A DNA stretch of 64,000 nt from Photobacterium indicum (GTDB taxonomy: Bacteria; Pseudomonadota; Gammaproteobacteria; Enterobacterales; Vibrionaceae). The stretch is taken from positions 1,054,001 through 1,118,000 of the forward strand of contig NZ_PYOC01000001.1 in the NCBI RefSeq assembly GCF_003026215.1. The letters are read 5' to 3'. Of this stretch, positions 34,123-45,300 are shown in pieces. The notes below the pieces were generated by a model. It was not told the origin of the DNA. It made no database searches and worked only from the letters and a program-made list of their open reading frames with translations. Positions within the stretch are counted from its first letter, which is position 1. Each line of letters starts with the position of its first letter. The position numbers and the translations under genes are program-made.

Positions 34123-34341
34123 TTATCTAGGCAAATAAATGACCATAATAAAACAAAATAATGCGATAAATACAAAGGCCCACAAAAACACCTTAGTCTT
34201 ATAGCGGCGACTGCTTGGATGAGCCTTGGGTAAAGCCATACCACAATGATGGCAGACCTGAGTTGGAGCTGACCTGCCACCAACATCTTGCTCAATGGTA
34301 TTTTCAGTCTGACAATACAAACAGGGCACTTTCTCGCTCAT
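34123..34341 (-). CDS. DnrP-like zinc-ribbon membrane protein
   Basis: A 72-residue protein with an N-terminal zinc ribbon (VPCLYCQTEN and QVCHHCGMALP) and one C-terminal transmembrane helix (VFLWAFVFIALFCFIMVIYL) ending LPR. The pattern recalls DnrP of Pseudomonas denitrification clusters, whose role is uncertain. It starts 25 bases after norD ends. Confidence 0.75.
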   Translation of the reverse strand: MSEKVPCLYCQTENTIEQDVGGRSAPTQVCHHCGMALPKAHPSSRRYKTKVFLWAFVFIALFCFIMVIYLPR

Positions 34342-34366
34342 TTAGCTCTCCTAATGTGGATAACGT

Positions 34367-36208
34367 CTAGCAAGAAGACTGGGTGAGTTGATGATACAAC
34401 TGGGGCAGCTTTGTGGGTAATTGGCTTGGATCGAAAATAACAGTAAAGCCATTGTTTCCAAAGATATAAGGCAGATACTGGTCAGCCTTTTGATCTATGG
34501 TGATGCAAAATGGAATGAGTCCAAGGCGGCGGGCGGCAATGATGGCTTGCCGGGTATCTTCAACCCCATGTCTTCCGTCGTAATTATCGATATCATTTGG
34601 TTTGCCATCGGTCAAAATAAGTAATAGCTTTCGATGTTGAGTTTGCTCGACCAAAATGTTGCTGGCTTGGCGAATCGCCGCTCCCATGCGGGTATAAAAC
34701 CCAGGACGTAGGCTGAGTATGCGACCACGTATATGGTCATCATAGGACTCGGCAAAATTCTTCAACAGCGTGAACCTGACATGATGGCGTTTTACTGATG
34801 AAAAGCCATAAATAGCAAAAGGATCTCCCACTGCCGCTAAGGCCTCACTAAATAGCAACATACTGTCTTTGATGACATCAATTACTCTGTACTCATTATT
34901 GATATAGGCATCTGTAGACATGGAAAGATCTGATAATAATAGGGTGCTGATATCACGTTGGCAGTTCTGAAATCGAAGGTAGAGTCCAGTATCGTGCGCC
35001 ATTGATGTTTTACTATCAATATGGAAATCCAGCCAAGCAGTTAAATCAATTTCATCGCCAGTCGACTGAGCTTTTTGCCAACTTTTGATACTTTGTAACT
35101 GCTGGAATTGTTGACGGATTTTCTTGGCTGCAGGGGTTAATGATGCTGGTAAGGCGAGTGGTTTGCTGTCTTTAGGTAACATAGGTTGCAATAAGCAGCG
35201 CTTGGGTATTAATTGATTGGACTTATAGTTCCACTCTGGCAACGTGATGCCTTTTCCCAGCGGTAAGTCGTCTTCAATTGCAGAGGGTAAATCTAGATCT
35301 AGCTTAAGTTTTGCGGTCTTTTGCCGCGAACCCTTTGCCACCGTAATAATATCAAGATCCTCAGCAACTCTTTGAGCGTCGTCATCATCAGTGTCGTCTT
35401 CCGCGCGATTCACCCGAGAAAACTCGCTCCAGGAAAATAAGTTTTCTAAGCGAAATACCATCAAACTATCTTTAGTGTCATCTTCATCAATTCGCTCTGA
35501 TTTTTTTCTAGCTTGTTGGCTTTTCTGGTGAGTCATTAATGATGAAATTTGTTCCTCATCACCATTAACCTCTGCCGCTTTGAACGGATTGGCTTTGATA
35601 TTTTCATTGGGGTATAACCAGAGATAAATCGCTTGAGGGGCATAGTTGACCACCGGAAAATCAATGATACTTTCAGGGTGAATTATCGCCTGAATGACAG
35701 CTCGTTCGAGCGGTTGCAAAGGCTTGGGTAATGTCTCTACTGGTTGGCGTAGCTTAAGTACCGCAGTCGCGAGTTGTCGATAGCGCGGTCTCAACGCTGG
35801 GAATGTAGTTAATATTCTAGTCACGACGGCCTGATTGTCTTTGGCCCAGTGAATGAAATGGTTAGGGCTATGAGCGGCGAGTGCCACTAGCCAGAGGTAA
35901 AGTTCTTTATTGAGTTGTGGTGTGTCAAAAATGGCGATAGATTGCGGCAGCCGTAGGCTAGTTTCATCTTGCCAAGCAAGGCTAATCTGTTGCTTGCTAC
36001 CTGAAATCTTATCGAGTAGTTTTCTGCGAGCGTAATAGTCACGAGGTACTGCTGCTTCGACGCGTTTAGTCGGCGCACCTCCTAGCGCTCGAAAGACCAC
36101 TCCAGCAGATTTTTTGATCTCATCAAATTCAACTCGGGCATGATCAAATTCTGTGTGGCTCTTTTGCACAATAAACTTATGCCAAATACTACCAACCCAT
36201 TCTTCCAT
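34367..36208 (-). CDS. norD: NorD, VWA-domain NO reductase activation protein
   Basis: A 613-residue protein with a C-terminal von Willebrand A domain: the MIDAS motif is LLLSDLSMSTD (about residue 430) and the late metal site is KLLLILTDGKPND. The N-terminal 400 residues are helical and poorly conserved. NorD with NorQ loads or activates the catalytic NorB subunit. It lies 114 bases downstream of norB on the same strand. Confidence 0.93.
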   Translation of the reverse strand: MEEWVGSIWHKFIVQKSHTEFDHARVEFDEIKKSAGVVFRALGGAPTKRVEAAVPRDYYARRKLLDKISGSKQQISLAWQDETSLRLPQSIAIFDTPQLNKELYLWLVALAAHSPNHFIHWAKDNQAVVTRILTTFPALRPRYRQLATAVLKLRQPVETLPKPLQPLERAVIQAIIHPESIIDFPVVNYAPQAIYLWLYPNENIKANPFKAAEVNGDEEQISSLMTHQKSQQARKKSERIDEDDTKDSLMVFRLENLFSWSEFSRVNRAEDDTDDDDAQRVAEDLDIITVAKGSRQKTAKLKLDLDLPSAIEDDLPLGKGITLPEWNYKSNQLIPKRCLLQPMLPKDSKPLALPASLTPAAKKIRQQFQQLQSIKSWQKAQSTGDEIDLTAWLDFHIDSKTSMAHDTGLYLRFQNCQRDISTLLLSDLSMSTDAYINNEYRVIDVIKDSMLLFSEALAAVGDPFAIYGFSSVKRHHVRFTLLKNFAESYDDHIRGRILSLRPGFYTRMGAAIRQASNILVEQTQHRKLLLILTDGKPNDIDNYDGRHGVEDTRQAIIAARRLGLIPFCITIDQKADQYLPYIFGNNGFTVIFDPSQLPTKLPQLYHQLTQSSC

Positions 36209-36322
36209 AAGTGGTTAAATAATCTCCTTTGTACCGTGATTTGATTTAAATCGAAGCTGACGGCAATCGACGCGCCAGCTTCATTTCAATTTCCAGTAAA
36301 GCGAATGGATGTTGTTAACTCA

Positions 36323-37714
<1,392 letters not shown>

Positions 37715-38161
37715 TTACCCCTCAATATTCGGTGGCCAACTGTTAACATCCATTTCAGCTGTGAACTTTAAGAACTCCGCTAAATCATCAACTTGTTGCG
37801 CCGTCAAATTAAATTGAGGCATTTGGCGACGCCCCGGCACGCCAAGCGGTTGAATTCTCATCCAACCTTGCATAAAGCCTTTAAATGCCGCGAGATTGCC
37901 GCCCCCACGACGAAAGTAAACATTACCCAGCTCAGGGGCGTAATAGGCGCCTTCTCCTACGAGCGTATGGCAACCGATACAATTATTGTCTTCCCATACC
38001 GTTTTACCTCTTGCGACTGATTCAGTGAGGTTTTCGCGATGGTCAGATTTGGGCATTTCTCTCGTGGTATGCATGGTGAGTGCAGCAAACAACAGTAGGA
38101 AAAAAACACTGCCGCCATAATAGATATTTCGAGCCATGCCTTTCGTAAAAGTGTCTGACAT
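37715..38161 (-). CDS. norC: Nitric oxide reductase cytochrome c subunit NorC
   Basis: A 148-residue membrane-anchored cytochrome c. One transmembrane helix at about residues 13-30 is followed by a heme-binding CIGCH (Cys61, Cys64, His65), with a Met in GRRQMPQFNL as likely axial ligand. It passes electrons to NorB. First gene of the norC-norB-norD unit. Confidence 0.97.
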   Translation of the reverse strand: MSDTFTKGMARNIYYGGSVFFLLLFAALTMHTTREMPKSDHRENLTESVARGKTVWEDNNCIGCHTLVGEGAYYAPELGNVYFRRGGGNLAAFKGFMQGWMRIQPLGVPGRRQMPQFNLTAQQVDDLAEFLKFTAEMDVNSWPPNIEG

Positions 38162-38224
38162 ATTGCTACCCTTTATTCAGTTTTACTTTAATTTTTTGAT
38201 TAAAGACCTGCTTAGTATAGGTTA

Positions 38225-38240
38225 GGTGAATGCATTTACC
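38225..38240 (-). promoter_or_regulatory. Candidate NO-responsive operator upstream of norC
   Basis: GGTGAATGCATTTACC is a near-perfect palindrome 64 bases upstream of the norC start. Its AATGCATTT core is like an NsrR half-site motif. No regulator gene lies in the window; the assignment is tentative. Confidence 0.4.
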
Positions 38241-38497
38241 TGATTTCATAGGCTGGCTATTTAGGGCGTTATCGCTGGGAGCAAAGCCAGCCAGATATTG
38301 GCTAGTTGTGGGGATCGTTGATCGTGCCGAGGACGGAAATTTTGAATGGAAGCTGGACGTTTCCTGCGGCTAAGCTTGCTGAATGAGCTTTATCTGGGTT
38401 TTAATGTAATGAATAGAGCTGGCCTAACAGACCAGCGTCTCTTATTATTGTTGCAGTAGGCTAGTGAATTTGGTCATATTCATATGCACTGGAATTA
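38241..38497. other. Intergenic region without a recognisable gene
   Basis: About 260 bases between the norC upstream region and a hypothetical gene. I see no open frame, tRNA or clear terminator. Confidence 0.5.
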
Positions 38498-38869
38498 CTA
38501 GATTTCCTTCATGGCAGAAATGACCGAAGGCTCATTGATCAGATTAAATAACAAGCTCTTTGCTGATGCTCTTTGGGCATCAGATAATACCTTCTTTGGG
38601 TTCTCTCTGGACTGTGTAAGTATATTTGTGACGAACTTGCTGTTAGTACCAGATAGTTCATACACAAATCTGAGGGTGTCTAGTAACTCCCCCTGAGGAA
38701 AACTATACACAGCCATCTCACAGCTAAGTTTATCCATGGAAAGTAAGTTGTTCACTACCACCTTACGCTCAGCCTTGAACTTCTCTTTGGCTCCATAGGC
38801 ATCAATCAAAGTCTGCACTCTATCTGCGATAGCGACAGGTACTTCCATTGTTTTTGTTTCATGAGTCAT
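38498..38869 (-). CDS. Hypothetical protein
   Basis: A 123-residue helical protein. Its start (KTMEVPVAIADRVQTLIDAY) is like that of small plasmid or mobile-element proteins. No family recognised. Charged middle (GAKEKFKAERKVVVNNLLSM) and no signal peptide. The ATG at 38869 has GAGGAG-like AGGAG bases upstream (GCAGGAGAACC). It lies between norC and an AT-rich accessory stretch. Confidence 0.7.
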   Translation of the reverse strand: MTHETKTMEVPVAIADRVQTLIDAYGAKEKFKAERKVVVNNLLSMDKLSCEMAVYSFPQGELLDTLRFVYELSGTNSKFVTNILTQSRENPKKVLSDAQRASAKSLLFNLINEPSVISAMKEI

Positions 38870-38908
38870 TACTGGTTCTCCTGCTCTAGCTGAGATTTTA
38901 TCACTGGG

Positions 38909-39025
38909 TCATTGAATAATGCCGATACAAATTGGTTTTGCTTGGCCAGCACAAAAACTATAAATGTAACGATTTTCTTCGGCATGAGAATACTTCCCAT
39001 ATCCAATACGGCTAATTTTTATCAT
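38909..39025 (-). CDS. Possible 38-residue peptide
   Basis: A minus-strand frame that reads MIKISRIGYGKYSHAEENRY and continues to CIGIIQ. It ends about 40 bases before the hypothetical gene at 38498-38869 and might share its transcript. AGGA sits right against the ATG, too close for a good ribosome site. The residue mix looks protein-like, but support is weak. The rest of 38870-39279 shows nothing else. Confidence 0.3.
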   Translation of the reverse strand: MIKISRIGYGKYSHAEENRYIYSFCAGQAKPICIGIIQ

Positions 39026-39279
39026 TCCTATATTATTAAGTGAAAGCTTTGAAATTACTTAATAATTAATGTGTTGTCTTTTGTTGTGCAGTCGGCAATG
39101 AAGATATGTTTATAATATTGAAGCATTGGCGATTGACTAAATCTTTTGCTTCTCCGACCTTAATTGCCACATCATCTGACTCAGATATTATATCCGAATT
39201 TCATGGCATAAGGTTAAAATCAAACGAAATATCTGGATAATGTCTAGTAAATTCAACTAATCAAGGAAGGGAAGACATT

Positions 39280-39744
39280 GTGATAGAAATTGAAAAGCTC
39301 TCAGAGAAATATGTTGAACAAGCCTTAGCACTCAAGGTGTCAGATGAACAGTTGATGTTTGTTGGATCTGTTCAAGAAATATTCGAAAGCATTCCAGAAT
39401 CAGGGCATAAGCATGTCGTGTTGGTGGGTGATGAGGTTGTAGGTTTTTTTGTAATAGATACAGCGTATTCGAAAAATTATGATTTTTGTTCAGAAGGGGC
39501 TTTGGGTTTAAGGGCGTTTTTTATTGATAGTCTACATCAAGGCAAAGGTTACGGTAAATCCTCTGTTGCAGCTCTTAAGCCATATCTTCAGCAAGCTTAT
39601 TCTCAAAACAGCAAAATATATCTTACCGTTAACTGTAAAAACCTTTTGGCTTATCGATGTTACTTAAAATATGGGTTTACTGATACTGACGAGCTGTACT
39701 GTGGTGGAGCTGCTGGGCCGCAGTATATAATGCTGATGGTTTAG
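39280..39744 (+). CDS. GNAT-family N-acetyltransferase
   Basis: A 154-residue acetyltransferase with the CoA loop FFIDSLHQGKGYGKSSVAAL (about residues 86-105) and the late motif NLLAYRCYLKYGFTDTDEL. GGAAGGGAAG lies upstream of the start, which is GTG 39280 (MIEIEKLSEKY). Related to YkkB/PaiA-like spermidine acetyltransferases, but the substrate cannot be told. Stand-alone, no attC. Confidence 0.9.
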   Translation: MIEIEKLSEKYVEQALALKVSDEQLMFVGSVQEIFESIPESGHKHVVLVGDEVVGFFVIDTAYSKNYDFCSEGALGLRAFFIDSLHQGKGYGKSSVAALKPYLQQAYSQNSKIYLTVNCKNLLAYRCYLKYGFTDTDELYCGGAAGPQYIMLMV

Positions 39745-39980
39745 GCTTGATTTGTTTCAGTATCCTGATTGTATAATATGGCAGGGGTACTTTTTTCTAC
39801 GATTGATTATCATTATATAAACTTAATACATGGTGTTAAGTTTTTTTTAATACCTTGTACAATGTAAGTGAATTTTCTTTTCTTATTGATAAGTTATTAT
39901 TATTTAGCGAATAGAGTTGGTGTAGATATACTCTCAACTGTCGAGTGTTTATGTGGGTAATAATATTAAAATTTTTAATT

Positions 39981-40406
39981 ATGAAAATATTAATTATAAA
40001 AGAAGCAGGTAGTACCTCAAGTTTTGATTGTTTTTTGGGAGTGCTTTCAAAAAAATTATCTTATGCGATATGTAAGAAGTTATATGCGTATAGTGAACTT
40101 GATAAGTTGTATTCTTGTAATCGATTGAAAATACTTAACCCCAAAATATGGGGGTATTCTGGTGTGATTTATAAGCTTCGAGTTGATTGTAAAAAAGAAT
40201 CGGTAAGAATACTTTTTGTAAAAACGGAAAGTAACAATTTAGTTATGTTACATGGCTTTATAAAGAAAACAAGAAAAACACCTAATAAAGAAGCTAAGAT
40301 CGCTATACATAAATTTAATCAATTAGGAGTGGGTGAAAACCTGAGACCTTTAAATTTTAATAAATATTTTTTAATGCATGACGATGTTAAAAGTGTAAGT
40401 ATTTGA
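39981..40406 (+). CDS. Gp49/HigB-like toxin, apparently without antitoxin
   Basis: A 141-residue protein; the ATG at 39981 is more likely than an upstream one at 39945 that adds a hydrophobic leader. The core YKLRVDCKKESVRILFVKTE then LVMLHGFIKKTRKTPNKEAK matches the phage-derived Gp49-like (HigB/RelE) toxin family, with GFIKKTRKTP the typical signature. An HTH antitoxin normally follows, but no such frame is found downstream up to 40640. The DNA is very AT-rich compared with its neighbours, suggesting acquisition. Confidence 0.75.
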   Translation: MKILIIKEAGSTSSFDCFLGVLSKKLSYAICKKLYAYSELDKLYSCNRLKILNPKIWGYSGVIYKLRVDCKKESVRILFVKTESNNLVMLHGFIKKTRKTPNKEAKIAIHKFNQLGVGENLRPLNFNKYFLMHDDVKSVSI

Positions 40407-40647
40407 AATGTAAATTATACGTGAATGTCCAATATTGATTGTTTGGGTTGCTCTAGATATGTTGATGTTGCACTTAAGTGCGTAATAGTTTTATTTTAAA
40501 TGTTAACTCTTGGTGTTTATGTTTTAAATTCTGCATTCTAACGTTTTAATCTATTTGTCTTGGATATTATTCTCAAATTAAAATCTATTTAATGTTGTTA
40601 TTGATCTGAAGATTAAAGTCCATGTCTTAACACATAAAGGAACAGAT

Positions 40648-42300
40648 ATGTCTGCAAAGCAAATTGTAAGAAAGTCAGATCTTTTCAACCTTACAGGTAC
40701 TGGGCCAAAGCCTGCGATACTACCTGTGTATAAAGACTATTTACCACCTTGCAATCAAAGTTGTCCTACCGGCAATGATATCCAAGGCTTTCTTGCTTTA
40801 GTTCGTGAGCGAGAGTTTAAAAAAGCATGGCAAAAACTGGTAATCAATCAACCTATGCCAGCCATTCATGGCCGTGTTTGTTACCACCCTTGCGAAACAG
40901 GTTGTAATCGAGTTAACAGTGACTCTTCAGTATCAATTCAACAAGTTGAACGTATGCTTGGCGATTTGGCATTAAATCAAAATTGGTCATACCCTAAAAT
41001 CACTGAAGAATCAGGGCAAAAGGTACTGATTATTGGTGCTGGTCCTTCAGGCCTAGCTGCTGCTTATCATCTACGTTTGGCGGGACATCAAGTCGAAATT
41101 CGTGATGCAAATCCAATTGCTGGCGGCATGATGAATTATGGCATTCCAGCGTACCGCTTACCTCGTGACATCTTACAAGCTGAAATCAAAATGATTACAG
41201 ATATGGGTGTCAAAATAACGCTAAATCATAAAGTTGAAGATGTGCTCAAAGAGAAGCAAGACGGTGGGTTTGATGCTGTTTTTCTGGCAATTGGCGCACA
41301 AATTGGTCGTCATCTTGATATTCCAAAGCAAGATTGTGGCCCAATCATGGAAGCTACTGAGTTTTTAAACCTTGTTGGTAATAATCAACCACCCAAATTA
41401 GGGCGTCGTGTTGCCGTTCTTGGTGGTGGTAACACTGCAATGGATACTGCGCGAGTTGCGAAACGACTTGGTGCGGAAGAAGCCATGATCATTTTCTTTT
41501 CTGATCGTAACAATATGACAGCGCATGAATTTGAAGCGGCTGAAGCAGAAGCTGAAGGTGTAAAAATTCATTGGCTACGCAATCTTATTTCAGTGAATGC
41601 TAATGACTATAAAGTTGAAATCATGGCACTAGATGAAAATGGTATTGCTCAGCCGACAGGTGAATACGAAATATTACACGCAGATGCAATGGTACTAGCT
41701 ATTGGTCAAGATATTGAAAGCCAGCTACTTAGCCATGTTTCAGGTGTAACTATTAATTCAGATGGCACTGTTCTCGTCAATGAACACATGATGACAGACT
41801 ATGAAGGTTTGTTTGCTGGTGGCGATATAGTGCCTTCATCTCGCTCTGTGACTATCTCTACTGGTCATGGTAAGAAAGCAGCTCGCAGTATTGATGCTTG
41901 GCTTCGTGGTGGTACTTATATCAGTGAAGAGAAACATCAAATTGTCACTTACGACATGCTTCAGCTTTGGTATCAAATCGACTCAGATCGAAGTCTAGTT
42001 CACGAAATTGATGTCGCCGAACGTGTAAAAGATTTTACCGAAGTAGTTCAAGGGATAAGCCAAGAACAAGCGGTTTATGAAGCAACACGCTGCTACAGCT
42101 GCGGTAATTGTTTTGAATGCGACGGTTGCTATGGTGCCTGTCCAGAAGAGGGCGCGATACTCAAACTTGGTAAAGGTAACCGCTACAAATTTGATTACGA
42201 CAAATGTACGGGGTGTCAGGCCTGCATGAATCAATGTCCATGTCATGCAATTGATATGCTCCCTGTAACTAATACAAATCAAAAACCAAATAATCAATAA
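40648..42300 (+). CDS. GltD-like NAD(P)-dependent oxidoreductase with ferredoxin domain
   Basis: A 550-residue flavoprotein of the glutamate-synthase small subunit type. The N-terminal Fe-S region has PPCNQSCPTGNDIQGFLA and YHPCETGCNR, the FAD site is VLIIGAGPSGLAAAYHLRLA (about residue 130) and the NAD(P) site is VAVLGGGNTAMDTARVAKRL (about 255). A C-terminal ferredoxin-like tail has CYGACPEEGA and CTGCQACMNQCPCH. It lies 10 bases before the PFOR gene, so it probably exchanges electrons between NAD(P)H and the PFOR or its ferredoxin/flavodoxin, not glutamate synthesis. Confidence 0.9.
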   Translation: MSAKQIVRKSDLFNLTGTGPKPAILPVYKDYLPPCNQSCPTGNDIQGFLALVREREFKKAWQKLVINQPMPAIHGRVCYHPCETGCNRVNSDSSVSIQQVERMLGDLALNQNWSYPKITEESGQKVLIIGAGPSGLAAAYHLRLAGHQVEIRDANPIAGGMMNYGIPAYRLPRDILQAEIKMITDMGVKITLNHKVEDVLKEKQDGGFDAVFLAIGAQIGRHLDIPKQDCGPIMEATEFLNLVGNNQPPKLGRRVAVLGGGNTAMDTARVAKRLGAEEAMIIFFSDRNNMTAHEFEAAEAEAEGVKIHWLRNLISVNANDYKVEIMALDENGIAQPTGEYEILHADAMVLAIGQDIESQLLSHVSGVTINSDGTVLVNEHMMTDYEGLFAGGDIVPSSRSVTISTGHGKKAARSIDAWLRGGTYISEEKHQIVTYDMLQLWYQIDSDRSLVHEIDVAERVKDFTEVVQGISQEQAVYEATRCYSCGNCFECDGCYGACPEEGAILKLGKGNRYKFDYDKCTGCQACMNQCPCHAIDMLPVTNTNQKPNNQ

Positions 42301-42310
42301 GGGGTACGCT

Positions 42311-45300
42311 ATGTCACATCAATATAAAACAATGGATGGCTGTACAGCTGTTACCCATATTGCTTACCGTACTAATGAAGTAGCGGCAATTTATCCGATC
42401 ACGCCTTCTTCGCCAATGGCCGAATTAGCGGATCAATTTGCAGCAGAAAAGAAATTAAATCTTTGGGGTGATATTCCTAATATTATTGAGATGCAATCTG
42501 AAGGTGGTGCTGCTGGTGCAACCCACGGTTCATTACAAACAGGCGCGCTAACAACAACCTTTACTGCATCACAAGGCTTGTTGTTAATGATTCCAAATAT
42601 GTACAAGATTGCGGGTGAATTAACTTCGACTGTATTTCATATTGCTGCACGTTCATTAGCGACGGGAGCATTATCTATTTTTGGTGATCACCAAGATGTT
42701 ATGGCTTGTAATCAGACGGGTTTTGCAATGCTTGCTTCAAGCTCTGTACAGCAAGCTCACGATAATGCGTTGATTGCTCAAGTTGCGACTTTGGAGTCTC
42801 GAGTTCCTTTTATGCACTTCTTTGATGGTTTTAGAACCTCTCATGAAGTTAATAAAATTGAGGTGATCTCCGACGATGTCATTCGCGAAATGATCAATGA
42901 TGAATTTGTTATTGCCCACCGTAAACGCGCTTTAGCACCAGAACGGGCATTTATTCGAGGTACGGCACAAAACCCTGATATTTATTTTCAAGGGCGAGAA
43001 GCAGTGAATCCATTCTACAAAGCTGTGCCACAGATTGTAGAAAATGCCATGAATAAATTTGCTGACTTAACAGGGCGCCAATATAAGCCTTTTAGTTATT
43101 ATGGTGATCCTGAAGCAACTTCAGTGATGATTATCATGGGGTCTGGTGCTCAGACAACACGCTTAGTTGTTGATGATTTAAATGCCAAAGGGGCAAAATT
43201 GGGTCTGATTGAAGTACATCTATACCGTCCATTTGCGGCCGATTACTTTATGAAAACCCTGCCTGTAACGTGTCAGCATCTTGTTGTTATGGATCGCTGC
43301 AAGACACCAGGCGCAGTTGCCGAGCCTCTTTACACTGATGTAATGAGTGTATTAGCTGAACAGTGCTCAATGGGTAACCTAGCAGCTATGCCTAAATTAA
43401 CTGGGGGGCGCTATGGTTTATCTTCAAAGCAATTCACGCCAGCTATGGTGAGAGCTGCATTTGATAATGCTATTAGTGAAAACATTATTCGTCAGTTTAC
43501 GGTTGGTATTAATGATGATGTCAGTTTCACTAGCTTGACCATCGACAACAATTATACGTTAGAGCCTGTTAATTCAGTTCGAGCCATTATTTATGGTTGG
43601 GGTTCAGATGGAACAGTTGGCGCAAGTAAAAGTACCATCAAAATTATTGGTGGTATTGATGGTAAGTTTGTACAAGGTTATTACGATTACGATTCTAAGA
43701 AGGCAGGCTCTCGCACCGTCTCTCACCTTCGTTTTGGTGAACACCTTATTGAAGCACCGTGGATGATTGAACGTGCGTCATTTGTTGGCATTAATCAATT
43801 TAATTTCTTAACGAAATTTGATTGTCTTGAACACGCCGAGGTTGGTGCAACTGTATTGTTGAACTCCCCATATAATGCAGATGATGTTTGGTCTCAGCTA
43901 CCTTACGCCGTTCAACAACAAATCATTACTAAAAAATTATCGCTTTATGTACTCGATGCGATGAAAGTCGCTGCTGAAACCAACATGGGACGTCGTATTA
44001 ATACGATCATGCAAACTGGTTTCTTTATGCTGGCTAATGTTTTTCCTCAACAAGAAGCTATTGCTCAAATCAAGCATTCCATTGAAGTTACTTATGCTCG
44101 TAAAGGGCAACGTGTTATCGAAATGAACTGGAATGCGGTTGATCATGCGGTTTCAGCGACTCAAAAAGTGATGGTACCAACCACCGTTACATCACTAATT
44201 GGAATAAAAGAAACCATTACCGACCAGCACCCCGTGTTTCTTCAAAAAGTAACCAAAGAAGTCATGGCGATGCGTGGTGATCTGATCCCTGTATCAGAAA
44301 TTCCTGCTGATGGTACATTCCCATCAGGGACGACACAATTTGATAAGCACCGCCAAGCGGTTAGTGTACCAAGTTGGGATCCCGAATTATGTATTCAGTG
44401 CGGTAACTGTTCGTTTATATGCCCACATGCAACAATTAGAGCCAAACTATATCGCAAAGATGCTCTTGATACGGCACCTGAGAACTTTAAGCATGCAGAT
44501 GTTGCAGCACGAGGTTTTCCTGATATGGCTTATTCTATTCAAGTGTATGCCGAAGATTGTATGGGTTGTACACTTTGTGTTGATGCCTGTCCTGCTCACT
44601 GCGCAACAGACTCAAACCGTAAAGCTTTACAAATGGCGCCTGCTGTTGATGAATGGGAAAAACAAGCGGTAAACGTTGAGTTCTTTGACGATCTACCATT
44701 GTTACCAATCAATCAAGTTGATTATTCAACAGTAAAAGGTGTGCAGTTTTTACCACCTCATTTCCAGTTTCCGGCGTCTTGTGCCGGATGTGGCGAGACT
44801 GCGGTTGTGAAAACTATCAGTCAATTGTTTGGTGAACGCTTAATGATTGCAAATGCCACAGGCTGTTCTTCAATCTATGGCGGTAACATGCCAAGTACAC
44901 CATGGACACAAGGTGCGAATGGTTGCGGTCCTGCATGGTCAAACTCACTATTTGAAGATAATGCAGAGTTTGGATTGGGTTACCGTATTTCAGTCGATCA
45001 TCAAGAAAAGGCAGCACGACGTTTACTCAATGAGCTTCAGCATCACATTGGTGCAGAGCTGGTTCAGGCTGCATTGAATGCTGACCAAAGTTCGGAAGTT
45101 GGTTGTCGCGAGCAGCGGGATCGTGTTACAGAAATTCGTCAACACATTCATGGGCACCCAAAAGCAGCCGAACTTGATTCAGTTATAGATGCGATGGTTA
45201 AACGTTCAATTTGGTTAATGGGTGGTGATGGCTGGGCCTATGACATTGGTTATGGTGGCTTGGATCATGCACTTGGTACCTCACGCAATATTAATATTTT

